DNA of 64,000 bases from Antedon mediterranea. Its lineage: Eukaryota > Echinodermata > Crinoidea > Comatulida > Antedonidae. Position numbers and translations under genes: made by a program. The notes under the pieces were generated by a model, which was given only the letters and a program-made list of their open reading frames with translations, did no database searches and had not been told where the DNA came from. This document shows, in pieces, positions 36,647 through 50,000 of this stretch; within the stretch, counting starts at the first letter, position 1, and the number at the start of each line of letters is the position of its first letter. The stretch is from the NCBI RefSeq assembly GCF_964355755.1, contig NC_092673.1, forward strand, positions 8,377,001 to 8,441,000. Reading direction: 5' to 3'.

Positions 36647-37982
36647 ACTCATTTTGTTAACATCAATTTGAAGGTCATTTTGAAGACCAGCTTCTCCTGT
36701 CTTTCATGCATGAAAAGAGCAAATGTTATATCAAATACTGTACTGTGATATATTTGGTTTTTAATTTCGCGTACCAATTACCTTTTTAATTTAAACAAAC
36801 AGAACACAGTACTAGTCTAGGCTCTAGCATTTTGCCTTAATGATGGTAAAAAAGTATGTTTGCACATAATGGCGTTTCGCACGCATAATACTTTAACTAA
36901 AATATAAAATTCTATCCGAATACGTACGGTATCTTTAATATTGTTTAAAACATTATATCTACTAATGTATAATGATTTATTCCACTCCCACCTGTCTCTT
37001 TATTCAGTTGTAGATAGGTATCGTTTTCAATTATAGCTACCAGGCATTTTGACATATGATCGCCTTTAAATATACCGATACTCGGTACTGAACTCTGAGC
37101 GATTGGATTCAGTTTGTACCATGGGTAGGCCTATATTCCTTATTGTGTTTAAAAGTACATTACGTTTAATGTTAATGGAGTAATTTTAATTACTCCATTA
37201 ACATTAAAAGTATTATTAAAATACTGTATGATGTTTGTGTTACTTATGAGTTTTTTTAACTTTATGTTTCGTTTTAAATTTTAAATAATTTTGTTTTACT
37301 TTTAGTTTTTCAATGAATTCCTGTTTTGAATAAATTTCAAATAAATAAATTGTTGGTTGTACTGTTTTGTAAAACAACAATTGTAGATCCCACACAGTCA
37401 TGACTTCTGACCTGTAATTCTGAATTTTTAAGCAGGTACTTTATTCAAGGACAACTCGTTGCTTTATTCGCCTCCACGACGATTAGATAGTGTAGTTGTT
37501 ATTTTTCTCGAATTTCTGTAGGCCTATTGTCGACACACTCGATTTTATTCTCGCCATTTCCGTATCTGTTATGCCTTCCAATACATAGTTATATTACATT
37601 GTTGTAAAAGTTACACAGTATTATTATGGTTCTATCCCACGGAAACCTTTTGATTGTATAATTGTGTGATACGCTAGGCTTATAAATATTACCATACTCC
37701 CCGGCCAACTTTGGAGACCTTCATTTGTGATTGTCCCAGCCTCCCGCTTAGGTTTTGGATTAATTTATTAGATATTGATTAAAGATGGAAGCATTGATTA
37801 TTGAATAAATGAATGTTTGTTAATAAAACCTGACTACCTTGTGTATAACTCGGATCCGGCTCGTTTCATAGATAGAACACTTATGTTCTCCATTCAGCTC
37901 ATGCATATGCATTGTGTACATTAATTTCGTGCTGTAAATGTATTGTTCAAATCTGGTTAATGTTAATGCATTTTTCTTTTAG
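36647..37982 (+). other. Region just upstream of the collagen start exon
   Basis: No coding sequence is seen. It contains a 44-bp hairpin (37165-37208) and ends in a T-rich tract TTTTTCTTTTAG at 37971-37982, which looks like an acceptor. The collagen 5' UTR therefore probably has at least one more exon upstream, not located. Confidence 0.5.
37165..37208. repeat. 44-bp hairpin, two perfect 21-bp arms
   Basis: TTTAATGTTAATGGAGTAAT plus one base, then TT, then the exact inverse. With a 2-base centre it would extrude as a cruciform. It lies about 0.8 kb before the collagen start codon. Confidence 0.75.
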
Positions 37983-37995
37983 GTGGACCGAGAAT

Positions 37996-38071
37996 ATGAT
38001 GAAATTAAGCGTGATTATTGTCATCATCGGATTAAATTCTAACTTGGTAGCGCCTGTTCTTCAGCGAAAAG
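37996..38071 (+). CDS. Collagen exon 1: start codon and signal peptide
   Basis: The frame starts with two adjacent ATGs and reads MMKLSVIIVIIGLNSNLVA, a short hydrophobic signal peptide, then PVLQRK. The exon probably begins at 37983 after a strong acceptor, leaving 13 bases of 5' UTR here. An in-frame ATG at 37912 lies before that acceptor and is unlikely to be used. Donor GTATGA, phase 1. Confidence 0.8.
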
Positions 38072-41000
38072 GTATGAATACAGTTATCTATCCAAGCCAA
38101 ATAATGATACAATCGGGGATACAATACCGGTAACGTACGATATATAATATTGTTCATAGACTTTACTAATGATCATTGTCGTGTCGAGTGGCCAAGTGGT
38201 AAAACAACATCACACTGAAACTCCTCGAACATTGTTCGTGGTAGACAAGTATTCTCGGATAAGTCAAAGTCAGGTGTTACAAATCCGCATGTGTATTTTG
38301 AACACAGTGCATCTTTCAGAAAAGTTGGGATATACTTAAGCCACTGTCTTTATGCTGATACAAAACTGAAACGAAATAAAACAAATCTTAGACAATTGTA
38401 ACAATATCTATTATTATATAAATACAACTTATAGTATTATATTTGGAATGAGACATACAATATACAGTGTATATATAAGTGTAATATTAAGTTGACACAC
38501 ATTAATTTTTAGTGATTTACCGTCTTTCTTCTATTTGTTCTTATCCAACAGATGGACGATTTGGAGGTCTTGGAAGAGACGAACTGAGCTCAGGGAAGAC
38601 AACAAATATACCTCTATCAACCTATAACCCCTCCACTATAGACCCACCTTTACAAAGTACAACTTATAATTTTGTCACAAAGGAACCACTTAAAATACCT
38701 GCAACGTCATCAGCATCTTCAGAAAATATTAATTCTTTATTTACAAATCAACAAAAAAACAATATTTCTGATGGAATACTGGACACAAAATCAGAAAGTT
38801 CTGTCGGGGAACCGCCTCCTGGAAATCGAACAAAAGAATTACATTCTGTAACTAATAATACCTTTTATAAAAGTTTTAACGAAAAATCTATTTATACTAC
38901 TGTTACACATAAAGATGCGACTAAACATCAAGAAAATGAGACAGACAATAGTCATACTTTATCAATGGACCAAAATCAGTATTCGAATATAAACGGTTTA
39001 GAGGATAATAATAAAACAATATCTTACAATACAGAGACTTATAATCCGCAAAATGTCACGAATACGTCAAATTCAAAGTTATTTAAAGACCCATCGTTAG
39101 TGGATCAAGAATTTCAGGACGACGCAGAACGTGGTTCCGGGGCAGAAGATTTCCCAAGATCTGCTTCGAATCGGATGTCTGTCAGATATGGTCAGAAAGG
39201 TGAAAAGGGTTTTAAGGGACCAAGGGTAATTATTGTCAATTTTTACGATATTTTTCTATAATATTAGATTGAGTTATGCCGTCATTGTTTGTAGACCCAG
39301 CCTGTCATGCCTTTTACAGACCGAAGCTATTAAAATCATTAAATTCCTAATACAACTCTTATCTCAACATAAAAAGTTACCATTTAGAGGTATAGGTATT
39401 TTAATTATATTGATATTCACAAAACACGGAGCGGATGTGCGGTTAAGCGGAAACCCGCTCCGGGATAGATACAGATTTTACGCGGGACAAACACGCGGTA
39501 TTATCCGCTCTTTTGTGTATATTGGCCTATACACGAAGTACAGTACCGTAATGTACAACATAGAAACCACGGTCCCCGTAGGGATCTGGTTTGTTTATTA
39601 AGCGTATTATTGAATTAGACCTATTATTGTTGATACTAAACATAATTCTCATTGGTTCCTGAGAGTTTTGAAATTGAACGTGATTAACCTGGTTTTCATT
39701 GTATTATTAACTGAATTCAAAAAGCACATTTCTATCAATGTATATGTTACTCATGTAAAACATGTTCTTAATTTCAGGGCATAATTGGAGTACCTGGGCT
39801 CCCGGGTGTTCGTGGACCAAGAGGTGAACCGGTAATGATTCTACAGTAATTTAAATTTAAATATTACCAGATGTGTTGTTAGGCAATTAATGCTGCAATT
39901 ATTAGATGTAATTCACAGAGCCTATAGTATTAGGTTAGATAACCACGGATGTAATTGAGGAAGCATTGTGATTAATTAGTGTATGCTACTGATACGAGCG
40001 TTTGAACGCAGTTTTACCATACATTCTCAATTTCTTTGTGACTACACTCAGACTTGAATAACTATAAGAGACCTACGAAGTGTTATACTAAGCGTTAATA
40101 CTAGAAGAACATGAACAGTTTTACTAAGCTGTATAAATAAGACGGGTTTGTTGTTAGTAAATAATGCTGTTGTTTTTAATTACATGGTGAAACGTGAGTT
40201 TAATGTTAAAAGGAGAGTTGTACAACAAATTCCAAACTCCTTTAATCAAACGAATAGCTTCACGTTACTGAATTTAATCCAATTTCATATTGATAGAAAT
40301 ACAAAACAACACAGCGAATCACTACAAAGCTAATTATTTTTGTAATTTACCCAATATAATTCTACACTCATTTTATATTTGATTATAGGGAAAGCGCGGG
40401 CGCAAAGGTCAACCTGGTCCAATTGGACCCATCGGACAAACGGTAGGTTTTCACTGCACAATCTAAACGAATCAGGATAACTTTTATGTAAATAGTGATA
40501 TTCATAAAGCATAACTCATTGAATCTTAATCTTTCAAAACGAGGAAATAAATGTGTGTATAATGTTAACTGTTTTTTGGATCTAATCATGTATCAATCAG
40601 TACAAGCGTGACTTTGGTAGGTAAATTGTAGGCCTATGTAGTGGATTTATTTATCTCGAATATATGTATGTCTGAAATAAAATGGAAATTAAATTATAGG
40701 AAGTCATCATTGTAGGTTATTAATAGTTACCGGTAGCACATTACATATGATGCAACTAGTCATTTCATGTAAGCTGTATGTCATCGCCAATTTTTTAAGC
40801 TTTTATGCAGAAATAAAGTTTGGCACAAAATCAGTAAGGACTCTAGAAACAACGTAGCATAACAATTAGTGTAGATATTTGTGTAGGCCTACAGTCAGAC
40901 CAAACCCAGGCACTTCTACAAATCTAACATTTTGATTTTGGTATTATACTTACACTTTAGTGGGTATTCCCATATTCAAAGAGGTAAAATGGTCACAACT

Positions 41001-44000
41001 TACAGAAATAGAACTTCGTTTTCCATCATAAAAAAAAAAATTGTTATATTCATTGATTTATACTCTGAAATGCATAGAGTTGCTGTAAGATTGAACAATA
41101 ATAATAATTTATTATCAAAAGTAGTTCAGAATGGTAATGTTGTTTAGTAAAAATAGATAAAAATAGCATTAGTACAGAAAGAGATTGGTATTAATTAAAT
41201 TTGTATTAGCCTTCTTTAAACAGGGAAGTCAAGATCAGTGATATCACTGCAATATTGGTATTATAAATAATTAATAATACAAAAATAAAAACTGGACTAA
41301 TTGATTTGTTTGTTAGGGGTTACGAGGTCACCCAGGACTGAAGGGGTATTTTGCACCACAAGGATTACCGGTAAGTTCAATATACTCTACCTGTGTTTCA
41401 AATTGAAGGTATGGTGGTTCATGGTGACTCAACCACTAAATACATTTAGGCCAACACTCGATTCTTCTTTTGCTAGACTATTATATTCAGTATTTTTTAG
41501 TATGTACATCATTTTGATTCTGTTTTGATCGTATTGCGCAACATGCTCGACTATTCACAGACTTGATAATTATTCCTCATTGATGAGGTATTATTATTAT
41601 TATTATTAAAATGTATTCTATTTACGGTTATTATAGACAAAAGTTAAACAGAAAACACCATACCATCTGTAAAACAACTTTCTATTTTGTTCACACCCTC
41701 CATCATACATTTTAAATAAGTTGTATTACACAAAAAAATACAATCAGTTTTTTATGTTAGGTCAGACATTTCAATTCATCATTATTTATTTGACAGAATT
41801 GAAGATGTGAAAACTCAACCTTGAGCGACAGGATATTGAAATTCATAAATTTCCTTCCTAGAAATCATTATATATAGAATGGTTCGTGAGTCACATGGGT
41901 TTCTGGATATCTCAGTGAACCGCGTCCATGGCGACGAATTGCTAAACAACAAGCACTTAAAACGATTAGCCGTCATAATAAATATAAGTTTGCTTATTGA
42001 GAGCAATAATGTTATGATTCATTACACATTTGGTTACTAATTTGTTCTATTTGTTTTAAGAACAATTAATTTGAAAATGTAAATAATTGTGTAGCTATCG
42101 TTATTTTTCAGGGTGATTCGGGAATTGATGGAACGGTTGGTGAAAGAGGTTTAAATGGCATAAAGGTAAGACAATCAGTTTATCTATATTTACATCGTAA
42201 AGAACGACATGAAGAAACAGTATAAAAATAAAATATAGTCATGCTTTCGGTGACAATTTGTGAATAATTTGTAAATACTGCACAGGCATATCATTATGGG
42301 AACAATTCAAGCTGATCAACTTCTTTAAATATGATTGGAGTTACTTTTGTTTTGTTATGGGATTAATTAATTTTTTTACAGTACTTTATAAAGTATTTTT
42401 TTGTAAAAAGTTGATCAAGATAGAGGGCGTCATAATAGTTACCTTGTCGACATACAGTGATTTCAATTGATTTAATGAGTTTATTATGTGTTATAAATTC
42501 TCTTCATTTATGATTTTACTTTATTTTAATCAGGGTGAGCGTGGATTACCTGGGCCAAAGGGAAACAAAGGAATTAAGGTATAATATTAATTAATTAATG
42601 TCCACAATAACATTGACTACGTCATATTTTACCCACTGAGAAAACGGTATCAAATAAACGACGTGTCGGTTATAACATGTTTATAGGTTTTAGTGTGGCG
42701 CTTTATATTACTAATACTAATAGCCTAGTGGCTAAAGAATAACGGTAACAAGATTCGTGTCTGACATTTATTTAAAGCCAAAAAAATATAACACTTTTAA
42801 TTCCGTTGACTTGCCCATAACTTGGCAACGTTCTATTAAATATCATTACTTACTGTTAATATGACCTAATTGTGACTGTCAATGTGATATTGACATGTCT
42901 GTGAATACAGATTGAGGTGGTTTACTTCCCTTGATGTTTTATTTATCACGGTCGAAATCATTCGTTTCGCTTAACAGTATCAGACTTGGATACCTATGCG
43001 TAGACGGTCGAGAAAGTGTTTTTCTCCTTCACACTTCCTTCCTTATCAAACAGTTTTTATCTTCAATTTATTAATTTTAATTTTATGTCCACAATTTAGG
43101 GAATTATCGGAGAAACGGGAATTAAAGGCGAAAAGGGGTTCAATGGACGAAGGGTAATTTACTGTTTTAATTTTGTATTTTAGTTAAATTGAAAATACCA
43201 AAACAGTTTGGGTTATCTGTGTTATATTTTGTTTTGTTTTTGCAGGGACCAAGTGGGAAAACAGGACAGCAAGGGCCGGTCGGTATTGAGGTACTAATTT
43301 TGCTCTGTAATGCCTACTCTACGAAATAAAATAAAATGCTTTAGTAGACTTACATAGTTGTAAACCTGGTTGTAATATCTAATCTAAGATATTGTATAGC
43401 ACTCTTGTTCCTAACCTAATATCAACGTATGTTGTATTAAAACATACATTTTAACATTAACGCATGCGAATCTTTTCGCATTTACATTGAAAATGTGAAG
43501 TATCTATTTATAGGCTATACATTACCGTAGTAAGCATTAATAAAGGAATTGATACACATATTGTAATTGACCTTGTGATTAATTTTAATTAAAATGGAAT
43601 ATAGTGTACGTTCTCAAATTGTCTATTAGTACTTGTTTTATTGTTATAGTACGTTTTGTAAAAAAAATAATGGGTTTGAATTATTATTTTATTACTATAG
43701 ACATTATCTATTAACCAAATACATTGTTAAACTTACACTTTGATATTTCATAGGGAAGAAACGGTTTTCCTGGTGTTCGTGGATTCCCAGGACCAAGCGG
43801 CGAAATTGTAAATATACAATATTTTTCGTTATACATTCAATGAATCCATATAAATTCGAATTGCTTTTATGTCGCTTTCATTAAAACGCATGCCACTTAG
43901 TCCTACATTTGTTTCTTTCCTTCAGGGTGTTCCAGGACCACAAGGCCCCCGAGGTAGAATTGGACCTGAGGTAAGTAAAGGCAATTGTGCACTTGGAAGA

Positions 44001-47000
44001 GTAAATTACTTATCTAACTGCCGTATTTCTTTGTCATGAGAATCTTGCATTTTCTTTCGTTTGATGATGTTGGATAAAGATAATAACAATTAGCGACAAT
44101 GTTGTGAAGTAAATTGTATTAATTAATTAATTAACTAATTTAATTTCTAAACTATTTATATCATATACTGTATTATATTGTATACAGGGACACATTGGGC
44201 AACCTGGTCTCCCTGGTGAACTTGGAAGTGAAGGAAAACCAGTAAGATAAACTTATTATTAATACATTATTTTCCTTTTCCTTTTAACGCGATTAGTAAT
44301 AATGATGACTTCATTAATGATACACTTCTATTTCAATAGGGTCTTCCGGGCAATCCGGGAAGAGATGGAGAAACAGGAAAGCCGGTAAAAACTTGTTATT
44401 AAACTTCATAAAAGTGTTATATTGGCAATTATTGTAGGCTACTTGTTTTTTTACCGTAAACGTCTATATAACATTTCATGCTCAGTGTGTACAATAATTC
44501 ATATATCTGTATAAATAAATAAAAATAATAATACATTAACTATTGTAACATACTTGTTTATTACATATGTTTTTTTTTTAAGGGTGAACTAGGACCCCAG
44601 GGACCACAAGGTCCACCTGGACCAAAAGGTCAAAGTGTAAGTTATCTTATCTATTCATTAACAACTTGATAAAGAACCCAGTTTATTTTATATCGGAAGA
44701 GAAGTGGGTTACCCTGGAGTAATACTGGTCCATCTCAGCCCTGTTGTTCACGCTAGGCGCTGCATTATTGTTTCCATAGGTCCGTAGATGACGAACTGTC
44801 GCAATGAATATTATCACTTATTGATGAATGTTTAACTACTACGAATTAGCTTTGCGTCGGGGAGCCATGTTGATTGGTAAATGTTTTGCCAAAACCTAAT
44901 TGTACTTTACAATTAATACATTGAGAACAAAATATATTGTCCGCTATTCTGATTGATGAATTAACCGAGAGTGAACCTGTCCGGACCGGGACATTTAAAC
45001 TGTGTTTACTCAACGTGTTCACTTGTAGCCTAATGTACGTTTAGGTCAACTGCCACGAGAGCTCTAGGTTGATGACACGACAGTGAGTACACTAGTTTAC
45101 ATAGAAGTTACATAATATATAAGTTGGCATTGTCTTTCAACACAAGACAGATTTAAGTTATGTTGGTTACGCTACTGAATTACAGTATAATAGTTATGTT
45201 TATGTTAATCTTAATACATTTAATAGATGTGTTAGTTGGCAGTGATACTCGTTTCAGTATTGTAATCATTTTAGGTTGCAAAATGTGTGTGTGCCTTTGC
45301 TGACATATATTGGCACATTGTATTACATTCGTCAGTTAATCTTGTTTATTTTTGTTTTATTCAATGAAGGGAGGACAAGGAGACAAAGGTGTACCCGGAT
45401 TGAAAGGCCATAAGGTGAAACTGCTTTTTATATATCTTTTATTATTATTCTTTATTTGGTCAAATATAAAAAACATATATCAGAAATTCCTCTTATATGC
45501 ACTGCAGAGATAGTAACAAATATACATACAAAATACAAGTCATTATAAAATCACATATAAAATAGCAAAAAGTCAAAAAGTCTACGATCCAGGTGTTCTC
45601 TCCATGAGTTAGCGCTGGACAAAATTGTTATAGGTGACAATAGATTGTGGGACAAATGATTTATTGTAGCATTTAGTACGGCTTCGAGGCAGACGGATAC
45701 GAATATTAGATGGAAGAAAAATGTATTCCTTATGGAGCGGGTGGTCTGTTTGGGAGAGTATACGTTTTACCAAGGAGAGAACACCTGCATCATAGTTGAA
45801 ATTAAGTACGTATACATCAACTCCAATAACCCGCCCAGTCCTTCTGGTAATTTTATTTAGTAGTTCCTTATCCTTTTTATATAAACAAGCCTACCAGATA
45901 ATTCTACAAAAAGATATAACACTAAGTATGGTCGACTGGTAGAACAGAATAAGAATTTGTTTTCTAACATTAAATTTCCTAAGTTGTCTTAACAGATATA
46001 GCCGTTGTTGTCCTTTTTTATTAGTTATCCGCTTGGTATACCAAGCGGATAACTCCTTGTTATTGTATGAGATCAACATTTTTGGTTATCCGCAACGAAG
46101 TTGCAGGATAACCTCTTGTGATTGTACGAAATCATCAACATCAACTTTTTATTAGTTATCCGCACTTGGCGGATAACTCCTTGTTATTGTATGGGATCAA
46201 TATTTTTTTCTGTATTATTCTTCTTTCTTTCTCGCTATTTTTGTGTAGAGCGTTTCTCTAAAATGTGTAAACATAACATTTTATAACTTTGACAACATGT
46301 GGGCATTTACGTGAAGTTGTGCACCTCCTATTTTTGAATTACGTCAGAGTTGCGCAACGTGACTTACGCGCGATTTTATGATTTTTTATGATTGATCATA
46401 GATTAAAAACTAAAAGTGATTTTTAATTGACACTTTGTGAAAGTTTAATTTATATCATGCGCTAACTTTCTGTTTGAAAAAAATTGCGTGTTTTACACAA
46501 AGTTACGCGCGCACGCGCATTTAAAATTTCAAAATGGGCAAAAATAATTTCTAATCAACTTTCTACGCGTTTCATGTCATTTTAAGCATGTACAAAATTA
46601 CCGCGCGCGCGAAAAATATTACGCGCACGGTGCGTATAGAGCATGAAAATCATGTTTTTTTCTCTTGAATTGTGATTTTCCAGCCTTTCCTAGTCATTTT
46701 CAAAAAGATTGACATCATTTCAAATTAAAATTACGTCATACGAACACGTTGATTTAGCCCATTTGCGCGCGTTTTAGTTGAAAAAGTTACAAAATGTTGT
46801 CAAAATTATGCCTATTTTGAATGTTTTATAGCTTCTCAGGATCAACGATTACCCCTAATTTTTTTAACTTAATATGTAAGCAGATATGTTGTAGATATGA
46901 ATTCATGCAGAATTTTTACCTCACGGATGTTGTGACGTCATCATATGGCCACACGAATGTAAAATATAGAATTTTTTTGTCTTTCGTTATTGCTCATCAC

Positions 47001-50000
47001 ATTCAATGGAGCGCATCACGCTTATACGTATTTCTTTTTCTCCGAGATTTTAATATTGTCTAGGTCAATCAACTATCTTTCGCATGAGATAAAAATATTT
47101 TAATTTTTATGACGTCATCATGCCTAAAAATTTTAATTACGTGGGTCATTAATTTCATCTTTACAGTAAATTTTAATCTGTAATAGCCCGTCAAAATAAA
47201 ATGTGATAATCACGATTAAAACATTTTCTGGAAGCTCTTGGATTGTAGATATGAAATCATGTGAACATTTTGCCAATCAGATGCTGTGACGTCATCATAT
47301 TGCAAGTTAAATAAAAAAAGTCGTATTTTCATCTTTTGCATCATAGTTCATTATATTTAAAAGAGCGCGCATCAATATTAAACGTATTCAAATTTCTTCT
47401 ACACGTTAATATGTTGTTGCTGAGATAATTTGCTTCCGAAATTGCTATCTTAGTGTTTCATCTTGATACCGTCGCCATGTTACAAATTTGAATAAATGGC
47501 GGGTCCCGTGATTTCACCTATTCTACACTGTATGTAACATGTATACAGATTATACTGTTTGCATGTATATACTATATGACACAAAATTGACAGAATTCAG
47601 CACTAACAACATATCATATTCTTCAGATCAAGTCATAATGCCATAATTTTTTCTCTGTGCAATATTCTAACGTATGACGTGCACGTGGCGTTTGTCGTGC
47701 GGATAACTAACTCGTCAAAGTGACGAGTTACATGTCTAGTTTCTCTTCTTTCTTTCTGTATGATTTTTGTGGATCGCTTTTCTCTAAAACTTGCAAACAT
47801 AACATTTTGTAACTTTCTCAACATATCGTCATGCACATGAAGATGTGCAGCGAAGCTTTTCATGATGTTTACAATTGCGCAACGTGACTTACGCGCGATT
47901 TAACGATTTTGTCGTATTTAACATAGCTCGACAACCAAATAACATTTCAACTTGAAACTTTGCAAAAGTTTAATTTATATCATGCGCTAACTTTCTGTTG
48001 AAAAAAAATTGCGAGTTTTACACAAAGTTACGCGCGCACGCGCATTTAAAATTTCAAAATGCGCAAAATTAATTTATAATCAACTTTCTACGCGTTTCAT
48101 GTCGTTTTAAGCATGTCAAAAAATCCCACGCGTGCGCACATTTTTACGTGTGCGGTGCGCACGTAGCATTGAAAACGTATTTTTTTCGCGTGATTTATGT
48201 TTTTCCAGCCTTTTCTAGTAATTTTACCAAATTTTAAACAATTTCCACTTAAAGATACGTCATACGAGCACGTCGAATTGGACAATTTGCGCGCGTTTTT
48301 TATGAAAAGGTTAAAAAATTCGTTTAAAATATGCCTTTTTTTAAACAGTCGTAATTTCTAAACTAGACGGTCAAATTTTTGTGGATGACATATTCTAGAA
48401 GTAGATGAGTTGTAGATATCGGATCAGGTATTAATATGGCTAACCGGACATTGTGACGTCATCGTATGGCCACGCGAATATAAAATTTAGGATTTTTGTA
48501 TCTTTCGTCATAGCTCATCACATTGAATAGAGCGCATCTCCACTTATCCGTTTTCCATTTTTACCCCGATTTTGATATTTTCTAGGTCAATCAACTATCT
48601 TTCGTATGAGTTAAAAATATTTTAATTTTTTTGACGTCATCATGCCTAAAAATTTAAATCACGTGTGGCATCAATTTCATCTTTACAGTAAATTTTAATC
48701 TGTTATAGCTCGTAAGAATAAAATGTGATAATCACGATTAAAACTTTTTCTGGAAGCTATTGGATTGTAGATACGAAATTATGTAAAAATATTGCCAATC
48801 GGATGTTGTGACGTCATCATATGGCCAGTTAAATAAAAAAGGTCGTATTTTCATCTTTTGCGTCATAATTCATTACATTTAAAAGAGCGCGCATCAATAT
48901 TTCACGTATTCAAATTTCTTCTACACGTTAATACGTTGTTGCTGAGATAATTTCCTTTCGGAATTGCTACCTTCGCGTTTCATTTTAAAACCGTCAACAT
49001 GTTAAAAATTGCAATAAATAGCGGGTCCCGTAATTTCACCTATTCTACACTGTATGTGATATGGATACAGATTATACTGTGTATACTACATATGAATTTA
49101 AATAATAACATTCAGCAATAACAACATATCATATTCTTCAGTTCAGGTCATAATGGCAACGTGAACACTTCCTTTTGTCCTCAACCTATCCCCTTAATGT
49201 TAATGTTGCACCACTTGCGCGGCGGATAACCAAACTCGTCAAAGTGACGAGTTACATGTCTAGTTTTTCTGTATTATTAGTTATCCGCATTTAGCGGATA
49301 ACTCCTTGGAACTGTCCTGTGTCTTTTTTTTTTTTTTCATTATTCTTCAGTCTTTCTCCCTCACTTTTTGTGCAGAGCGTATCTCTAAAATGGGTAAACA
49401 TAACATTTCATAACTTTGTCAACATATGGGCATTTACGTGAAGTTGTGCACCTCCTATTTTTGAATGACGTCATAGTTACGCAACGTGACTTACGCGTGA
49501 TTTTATGATTTTTTTAAATTGATCATAGATTTAAAACCAAGCGTAATTTTGTTTTTACATTTTGTGAAAATTTAAGTCATATCAAGGGCAAACTGTTTGT
49601 GCATAAAAAATGGCATGTTTTACAAGAAGTTACGCGCGCACGCGCGTTCGAAATTTTAAAATGCGAAAAATTAATTTCTAATCAACTTTCTACGCGTTTC
49701 ATGTCATTTTAAGCATGTAAAAAATTCCCACGCATGCGCAAATTTTTACGTGTGCGGTGCGCACGTAGCATTAAAAACATATATTTTTCGCGTGATTTAT
49801 GTTTTTCCAGCCTTTTCTAGTAATTTTACCAACTTTTAAACAATTTCGACTTAAAGTTACGTCATACGAGCACGTCGAATTGGACAATTTGCGCACGTTT
49901 TTGATGAAGAAGTACAACAATTTGTCAAAATTATGCCTTTTTTTAAACAATCGTAATTTCTAAACTACACGGTCAACTTTTTGTGGATGACATATTCTGG

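Noticed and set aside
37912-37995. Upstream in-frame ATG of the collagen gene
   Set aside because: It lies before a strong acceptor (TTTTTCTTTTAG) and would put Cys- and Trp-containing residues before a good signal peptide. The ATG pair at 37996 is preferred.
38186-38260. tRNA-like A box (GAGTGGCCAAGTGGTAAAAC)
   Set aside because: No B box at the right distance and no pairing stems.
39233-39601. 122-codon open frame in collagen intron 2
   Set aside because: Lies between two phase-0 collagen exons that join cleanly; no family similarity.
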